Both the position numbers and the translations under genes were made by a program. 64,000 nucleotides of DNA from assembly GCF_000424625.1 (NCBI RefSeq), contig NZ_AUKG01000001.1:62001-126000 (forward strand). The letters run 5' to 3'. Shown in pieces: positions 58,920 through 64,000 of this stretch. The notes below the pieces were generated by a model, which saw only the letters and a list, made by a program, of their open reading frames with translations, had not been told where the DNA came from and searched no databases. The first letter of the stretch is position 1; every line of letters starts with the position of its first letter. This DNA comes from Conexibacter woesei Iso977N (lineage in GTDB: Bacteria > Actinomycetota > Thermoleophilia > Solirubrobacterales > Solirubrobacteraceae).

Positions 58920-60173
58920 TCAAGCCCCAGCGCCGTCGCCGACTCGTTGCCGAGTGGTGAAGGAGCTGTGGCCTTTCTGGTTCCGCGTGTTTCTGAGCAG
59001 GAAGATCGGGGTCGCGAGCATCGCGACGCCGCTGAGGGCGACCGCGGCCCGCAGGCTCGTCACGCTGGCCAGCACGCCCCAGAGCGCGGTCAGCGCGGCG
59101 ATCGAGGCGCTGGAGGAGACCGACCAGGCCGAGAGCGTCCGGGCGACGCGGTCGTCGGGCGTCAGCTCCAGGCGCCGCGTCGCGTAGACCGGGTTGAAGA
59201 TCCCGATCGTCGTCACCAGCCCGGTCTGGACGGCGATCACCAGCAGGATCCCGCCGATCCCCGCGGGGATGAACGCCAGCGGGATCGTCCAGCACGCGCG
59301 CAGCGAGCCGAAGATCCGCAGGACGCGGTCCTCTCCGAGCCGCGCGACCAGCGGCTTCGACAGCCGCGCGCCGACCAGCCCGCCCACGCACGGCACGCCG
59401 AAGGCGAGCGCGTACTGCCAGGGCGCGAAGCCGAGGCGGCCGAGCATCAGGACCGCCATCAGCGGCGCGGTCGCCATGATCAGGCCGCCAACCAAGATGG
59501 TGTTGAAGAACAGCGGCCGCAGCGCGGGATCGCCGAGGATGTGGCGCCAGCCGTCGAGCAGGTCGCCGGGGCGCGTGACGCGCGCCTGCGCCGCCGGCGC
59601 CGGCCCGCGCGGGACGCGCCGCAGCGCCGCGGCCGAGCCGACGTAGCTGGCGGCGTCGGCGACCATCGTCGCGACCGGTCCCAGGACGCTGATGAGCAGC
59701 CCGCCGAGCGGCGGCCCGGCGACGATCGACGTCCACAGCGTCGACTCCAGCCGCGCGTTGGAGCGCAGCAGCTCCTCCCTCGGGACGAGCGCCTTCACGC
59801 ACGCGCCGCTGGCCGCCTTGAACCCGATGTCGGCCGCGCCGACGACGATCGCGACCGCCACCAGCTGCCCGAACCGCAGCGCGCCGAGCCAGTACGCGAC
59901 CGGGATCGTGACCAGCGCCGCGCACCGGACGAGGTCCATCGCGACCATGACCCCGCGCTTGCGCCGCCGCTCCACCCACGGGCCGAGCGGCACCGCGGCG
60001 ACGGCCGCGACGGCGAGCCCGGCGCTGGCCAGCAGCGACACCTTCGCCGGCCCCGCGTGCAGCACGATGATCGCCACGAGCGAGAACGCGTCGAACGCCA
60101 GGTAGGTCCCGAACGTGCTGACCGCATACGCGGCCCACAGCCATCCGAATCCTCCCCGCAGCCCGTTGCCCAT
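58920..60173 (-). CDS. MFS transporter
   Basis: A 417-residue, 12-helix MFS protein (WLWAAYAVSTFGTYLAFDAF, VPLGPWVERRRKRGVMVAMD as motif A, SNARLESTLWTSIVAGPPLGG). It resembles the MFS_3/Bacilysin-type exporters in actinobacteria. The substrate is unknown. It lies between the phosphoesterase and the SLC13 gene with short gaps. Confidence 0.88.
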   Translation of the reverse strand: MGNGLRGGFGWLWAAYAVSTFGTYLAFDAFSLVAIIVLHAGPAKVSLLASAGLAVAAVAAVPLGPWVERRRKRGVMVAMDLVRCAALVTIPVAYWLGALRFGQLVAVAIVVGAADIGFKAASGACVKALVPREELLRSNARLESTLWTSIVAGPPLGGLLISVLGPVATMVADAASYVGSAAALRRVPRGPAPAAQARVTRPGDLLDGWRHILGDPALRPLFFNTILVGGLIMATAPLMAVLMLGRLGFAPWQYALAFGVPCVGGLVGARLSKPLVARLGEDRVLRIFGSLRACWTIPLAFIPAGIGGILLVIAVQTGLVTTIGIFNPVYATRRLELTPDDRVARTLSAWSVSSSASIAALTALWGVLASVTSLRAAVALSGVAMLATPIFLLRNTRNQKGHSSFTTRQRVGDGAGA

Positions 60174-60189
60174 GAACCGGCGTAGGGAA

Positions 60190-61761
60190 TCAGAAGCTCC
60201 AGACGACGGGGACCCAGAAGATCGCTACGAGCAGGAACAACAGGGTGCAGGGCAGGCCGAAGCGCCAGTAGTCGCCGAAGCGGTAGCCGGCGGGGCTCAT
60301 GATCATGAGGTTGCCGGGCGTGGAGATCGGCGTCAGGAACGACGCGCTGCAGGCCACTGCGAGGCTCATGAGGACGGGGCGCGGCGAGACGTCGAGGGCC
60401 TGGGCGGCGGAGACCCCGACGGGGATCAGGATCAGCGCGGTCGCGGTGTTGCTGACGGCGATGCTGAGCGCGACCGCGGCGAGCCCGAGGACGATCAGCA
60501 GGACGTGCGGGCCGGCGTTGCCGACGACGTCGAGGACGAGGTCGGCGAGGTCGTCGGCCGCGCCGGTCGTCTGGAGCGCGTGCGACAGCGGGATCAGGCC
60601 GGCGATCAGGACCACCGCGGTCCACTCGACCGCCCGGAACGCCTGGTCGACCCCGACGACTTGGAGCAGGACCAGCGCGCCCGCGGCCAGCACGCCCGCG
60701 ACGGCCGCCGGCATCAGCCCGGCCGCGAGCGCGATCACCATGCAGCCGACCACGACCAGCGTGCGGCGCGCGCCCGGGCCGAGCGGCACGACCTGGCGGC
60801 GGACCGCGTCCGGGCGGTCGACCACGAGCACCTCGTCGCCGCCAAGGTGGTGCTCCAGCGCGCCCCACGGTCCCTCGAGCAGCAGCAGGTCACCCTCGCG
60901 CAGCGGCCCGTCGCGTGGCCCGAGGTCGGCGCCCGCGCGCCGGACGGCCAGGACGACGAGGTCGCCGCTCGGCGTCGCCATCCCGGGCACGAGGTCGAGC
61001 CCGACCAGCGCCGACCGCGGCGGCACGACCACCTCCGTCACGCCCGACGCGCGCGTGAACAGCGCGTCCGGGACCGCGTGGCGGACCAAGGTGTAGTCCT
61101 CGACCAGCGTCCGCGCGTGCTCGGACAGGTCCGGCGGCAGCGCGCGCGGCCTGCGCTCCGGCAGCAGCCGCGGGCCGAGCCACATCACCAGCGCCACGAC
61201 GCCCACCACCAGCGGCACGCCGACCAGCGCGAACGTGAAGAAGCCGAACGCGTCGCCGGTCGTCCGGTCGGCCTCCTCGGCGACCAGCACGTTGACCGGC
61301 GAGCCCATCAACACCAACAACGCGCCCGCGTAGGCGCTGTAGGCCATCGGGATCAGCAGCCTCGACGGCGCGCGCCCGGTCCGGACCGCGGCGAGCACGG
61401 TCAGCGGCAGCAGCGCGGCGACCGCGCCGTTGGGCGTCAGGACCGCCGACAACCCCGCCGCCAGCAGCAGGAGCAACACCACCAACTTCCCGCCGCCGTC
61501 CCCCGCGGCGGCGACCAGCCGCTGCCCGGCCCACGTCGTCACGCCGGTCGCGTCCAGCGCCTCGCTGACGACGAACAGCGACGCGATGAACACCACGGTC
61601 GGGTCGCCGAAGCCGGCGAACGCCTCGTCGACGTCGATCACGCCCGCGCCGTACAGCGCCAGCGCCACGCCCAGCGCGACGACCGGCACCGGCAGCCGGT
61701 TCCACACGAACAACACCACCGCAGCGCCCAGCACCACGAAGGTGATGGTCGCGTCGCTCAC
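60190..61761 (-). CDS. SLC13 (DASS/ArsB-like) transporter with RCK_C domain
   Basis: A 523-residue membrane protein. Two repeats each hold the ion/substrate loop of the DASS/ArsB fold (VLTPNGAVAALLPLTVLA and AVSNTATALILIPVGVSAAQ). A central TrkA_C/RCK_C domain (about residues 220-290, EVVVPPRSALVGLDLV) is a soluble regulatory module. GTG 61761 overlaps the AbgT stop by 4 bp. Substrates of this family are dicarboxylates, sulfate or related anions. Confidence 0.88.
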   Translation of the reverse strand: MSDATITFVVLGAAVVLFVWNRLPVPVVALGVALALYGAGVIDVDEAFAGFGDPTVVFIASLFVVSEALDATGVTTWAGQRLVAAAGDGGGKLVVLLLLLAAGLSAVLTPNGAVAALLPLTVLAAVRTGRAPSRLLIPMAYSAYAGALLVLMGSPVNVLVAEEADRTTGDAFGFFTFALVGVPLVVGVVALVMWLGPRLLPERRPRALPPDLSEHARTLVEDYTLVRHAVPDALFTRASGVTEVVVPPRSALVGLDLVPGMATPSGDLVVLAVRRAGADLGPRDGPLREGDLLLLEGPWGALEHHLGGDEVLVVDRPDAVRRQVVPLGPGARRTLVVVGCMVIALAAGLMPAAVAGVLAAGALVLLQVVGVDQAFRAVEWTAVVLIAGLIPLSHALQTTGAADDLADLVLDVVGNAGPHVLLIVLGLAAVALSIAVSNTATALILIPVGVSAAQALDVSPRPVLMSLAVACSASFLTPISTPGNLMIMSPAGYRFGDYWRFGLPCTLLFLLVAIFWVPVVWSF

Positions 61762-63425
61762 ACCGGCCAGCCGGGCCCCAGCGGGATCCCGAGCAGGTAC
61801 CACGCGACGAAGAACAGCACCCAGAACACCGCGACGACCAAGGCGTAGGGCATCATCAACGCGATCACGGTCCCGAGGCCCGCGCTCCTCTGGTAGCGCG
61901 CGGCGAAGACCACCATCAACGGGAAGTAGGGCATCAGCGGCGTGATGACGTTGATCGGCGAGTCGCCGACGCGGTAGGCGGCCAGGACCGTCTGCGGCAA
62001 GACGCCGAGGCGCAGCATCAGCGGGACGAAGATCGGCGCGAGGATCGCCCACTTCGCGATCTTCGCGGGCATGATGATGTCCACGACCATCGTCACGACG
62101 ATGATCCCGAGCAACAACACCACCTTGCCGACGTCCAGGTTCTCGAGGATGTCGCCGAGCGCGATCGCCAGCACCTGCGCGATGTTCGAGAAGTCGAAGT
62201 AGGCGATGAACTGGGCGATCAGCAGGAACAGGAACAGCAGCGACGCGAGGCTCGCCCACGACCTGACGATCATCCCGAGCGCGTCCTCGGAGCTCTTGAT
62301 GACCTTGGTCGCGATCCCGAACGCCAGGCCGGAGGCCAGGAAGCACGCCGAGATGATCACGATCAGCGAGCTCATCAGCGGCGAGTCGCCGATGATGTCG
62401 CCGTTGTCGGGGTTGCGCAGCGGCGCGCCGGACGGGAGCGTCAGCGCCGCCACGACGAGGATCACCGCGAGCAGCGCGTAGAGCGCCCAGCGCAGGCCCT
62501 TGGCCTCCAGCGCCGGGTCGAGCCCCGCGTCGCCCTCCTCGCGCGCCAGCTCCTCCGGGTCGGCGGTCGACCGGTCCCAGACGCCCAGCCGCGGCTCGAC
62601 CAGGCGCGTCGTGACCTGCGTGATCACGACGGTCAGGAACAGCGTCGAGACGATCCCGAACCAGAGGTTGGCCACCAGGTCGAGATGCACCGTCGGGTCG
62701 ACGAGCTGCGCCGCCTCGTTGGTGATGTCGGTCACGACGCCGTCGGCGGGCGTCAGCAGGATGTTGACCGAGAACGCCGCGCTGACCGCGCCGAACGCCG
62801 CGGCCACGCCCGCGAGCGGATGTCTCCCCACGCTGATGAACGCCGCCGCCGCGAGCGGCACCAGCACCAGGTACCCCGCGTCGGACGCGACCGACGACAC
62901 GATCCCGACGAACACGATGATGTAGGTCAACGCCGCCGGTGAGGAGATCGCCACCAACTTGCGGATCAGCGCGCCGACCAGCCCCGAGTGCTCGGCGACC
63001 CCGACGCCGATCATCGCCACCAGGATCACGCCGACCGCGGCGAACCCGAGGAAGTTGGACACGAACGTCGTGAAGATGAAGCGGATGCCGTCGCCGGTCA
63101 GCAGGCCCTTGGCCTCGACGTGCTCCCGGACGATCCTGTACTCGCCCTGGTTGGCCGAGGAGTCGCGCGGGTCGTAGGAGTCGATCGCCGGCGCCGCGCC
63201 GCCCGTGTGCGTCGCGACCTGCGCGGCGGGCGGCTCGGCGACCTGGTGCGTGACGCCGACGTTCGCCCAGTCCAGCACCTGCGAGAGCAGGACCACGAAG
63301 ACGATCAACCCCACGAACAACAGCGCGGGGTTCGGGACGCGGTTGCCCGCGCGCTCGATCCAGCCGAGCCAACCGGTGTTCCCCTCGGGCGGCTCGGCGG
63401 CCGGCTCGGCGGCGGGCTCGCTCAC
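61758..63425 (-). CDS. AbgT family transporter (p-aminobenzoyl-glutamate-type)
   Basis: A 555-residue protein with about nine to eleven helices (FVSNFLGFAAVGVILVAMIG, PLMSSLIVIISACFLASGLA, PINVITPLMPYFPLM). It matches AbgT/MtrF-type transporters for p-aminobenzoyl-glutamate or sulfonamides. The start codon overlaps the M20 peptidase stop by 4 bp. Together they suggest uptake and hydrolysis of an amide of glutamate or a similar dipeptide. Confidence 0.92.
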   Translation of the reverse strand: MSEPAAEPAAEPPEGNTGWLGWIERAGNRVPNPALLFVGLIVFVVLLSQVLDWANVGVTHQVAEPPAAQVATHTGGAAPAIDSYDPRDSSANQGEYRIVREHVEAKGLLTGDGIRFIFTTFVSNFLGFAAVGVILVAMIGVGVAEHSGLVGALIRKLVAISSPAALTYIIVFVGIVSSVASDAGYLVLVPLAAAAFISVGRHPLAGVAAAFGAVSAAFSVNILLTPADGVVTDITNEAAQLVDPTVHLDLVANLWFGIVSTLFLTVVITQVTTRLVEPRLGVWDRSTADPEELAREEGDAGLDPALEAKGLRWALYALLAVILVVAALTLPSGAPLRNPDNGDIIGDSPLMSSLIVIISACFLASGLAFGIATKVIKSSEDALGMIVRSWASLASLLFLFLLIAQFIAYFDFSNIAQVLAIALGDILENLDVGKVVLLLGIIVVTMVVDIIMPAKIAKWAILAPIFVPLMLRLGVLPQTVLAAYRVGDSPINVITPLMPYFPLMVVFAARYQRSAGLGTVIALMMPYALVVAVFWVLFFVAWYLLGIPLGPGWPV

Positions 63426-64000
63426 CGGAACGCCTCGGCGTAGCGCCCGAGGAAGTCCGCCTCGGCCGCGGTCGCGCGCTCCAGCTCGTCGAGCAGCACG
63501 CGCTCGTTGGGCCCGTGGATGTTCGCGTAGCCGTCGGTGGTGCCGACCAGCAGCGCCTCGGCGTCCGGGAGCGCGGCGGCCAGCGCGGAGACGATCGGGA
63601 TCGACCCGCCGGACCCGGCGAACACCGCGTCCTGGTCATAGGCCTTGCTCCAGGCGGCGCGCGCCGCGCCGTAGGCCGGGCCGCCGGTCCTCGCCGCGAA
63701 GCCGTTGCCGGTCGGGCCGGCCGACACCTCCAGCTCGATCCCGTAGGGGCGCGCGGCGCGCAGGTGGCGGATCACGGCGTCCTGCGCCTCGCCCGCGTCC
63801 TGCTCGGGGTGCACGCGGACGTTGAGCAGCGCGCGAGCGTGCGGCGAGACCGCGTTGACCGCGCCGTCGACCGACGGCACGTCGATCCCGACGACCGTGA
63901 TCGCCGGGCCGGACCAGACCCGCTCGGCCAGCGAGCCGGAGCCCAGCAGCGGCAGGCCGTCGAGGACCGTGCCGAGGTCGCGGAACTGCGCCTCGGCCTG
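63422..64000 (-). CDS. M20 family peptidase, C-terminal part (cut by window edge)
   Basis: At least 192 residues; the N-terminus lies beyond the window. The dimerisation domain and C-terminal catalytic half are visible: SPHARALLNVRVHPEQDA, VFAGSGGSIPIV and YANIHGPNERVLLDEL with the metal-binding His. It fits M20 dipeptidases. Its stop overlaps AbgT, so the peptidase is first in the operon. The upstream frame stays open to base 64000, so an internal start is unlikely. Confidence 0.9.
   Translation of the reverse strand, partial: QAEAQFRDLGTVLDGLPLLGSGSLAERVWSGPAITVVGIDVPSVDGAVNAVSPHARALLNVRVHPEQDAGEAQDAVIRHLRAARPYGIELEVSAGPTGNGFAARTGGPAYGAARAAWSKAYDQDAVFAGSGGSIPIVSALAAALPDAEALLVGTTDGYANIHGPNERVLLDELERATAAEADFLGRYAEAFR

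Overview
The window is GC-rich (roughly 70-73% by eye), with short intergenic gaps, many 1-4 bp stop/start overlaps and frequent GTG or TTG starts. DUF1800/DUF1501 pairs, NHL-repeat and choice-of-anchor exported proteins, CopC-CopD and YcnI proteins, and soluble poly-HAMP kinases suggest a high-GC actinobacterium. Thermoleophilia/Solirubrobacterales is my best guess, by inference only. I see no rRNA, tRNA, CRISPR array, insertion sequence or prophage. This reads as chromosomal sequence, with the last gene cut by the window edge. No stretch over about 300 bp lacks a recognisable or candidate gene. The two loosest stretches are 13910-14198 (a small membrane ORF without a clean stop) and 40944-41306 (overlapping mini-ORFs).

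Left part (1-13114): an H1-like basic protein, a DsbA-fold protein, a Fic AMPylase-like protein with its own HTH and upstream repeats, a HAD phosphatase divergent from an ECF-type sigma factor, an M42 peptidase, a membrane GGDEF(degenerate)-EAL protein, a stand-alone receiver, then a minus-strand run ending in aconitase. That run is DsbA-VKOR-DsbA (overlapping genes, a periplasmic disulfide-forming set), then vapB-vapC, then acnA.

Copper locus (13202-17091, minus strand): YcnI, a CopC-CopD fusion, a membrane-anchored His/Met-motif protein with no assigned function, and two mutually similar small membrane proteins flanking them. A HATPase and a DUF1800-DUF1501-cupredoxin set follow. Next come exported lipoproteins and an NlpC/P60-like protein.

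Signalling block (23320-30581): a very large soluble hybrid histidine kinase with about 19 HAMP modules, directly followed by a receiver-PAS-PP2C-HATPase protein. These probably form one phosphorelay/partner-switch unit.

Sugar locus (32113-39177): a LacI regulator, solute-binding protein, two permeases, a GH1 beta-glucosidase and an MsmK/UgpC-type ATPase. LacI-type operators lie before lacI and before the binding protein, and a D-amino-acid-oxidase-like gene follows. A LysR gene upstream has its start codon inside a 12-bp inverted repeat.

Right part (40160-64000): small conserved and hypothetical proteins, an Ada-like Cys domain fused to an O6-alkylguanine-DNA methyltransferase, a lytic transglycosylase, an NHL propeller protein, a class-III aminotransferase, an epimerase/YbaK pair, a large exported repeat protein, MFS and AI-2E-type transporters, a tightly coupled DUF7144/CYTH-like/4-TM trio, a secreted metallophosphoesterase with a collagen-like segment, and an operon of M20 peptidase, AbgT and SLC13 transporters suited to uptake and hydrolysis of a peptide-like or aminobenzoyl-glutamate-like substrate.
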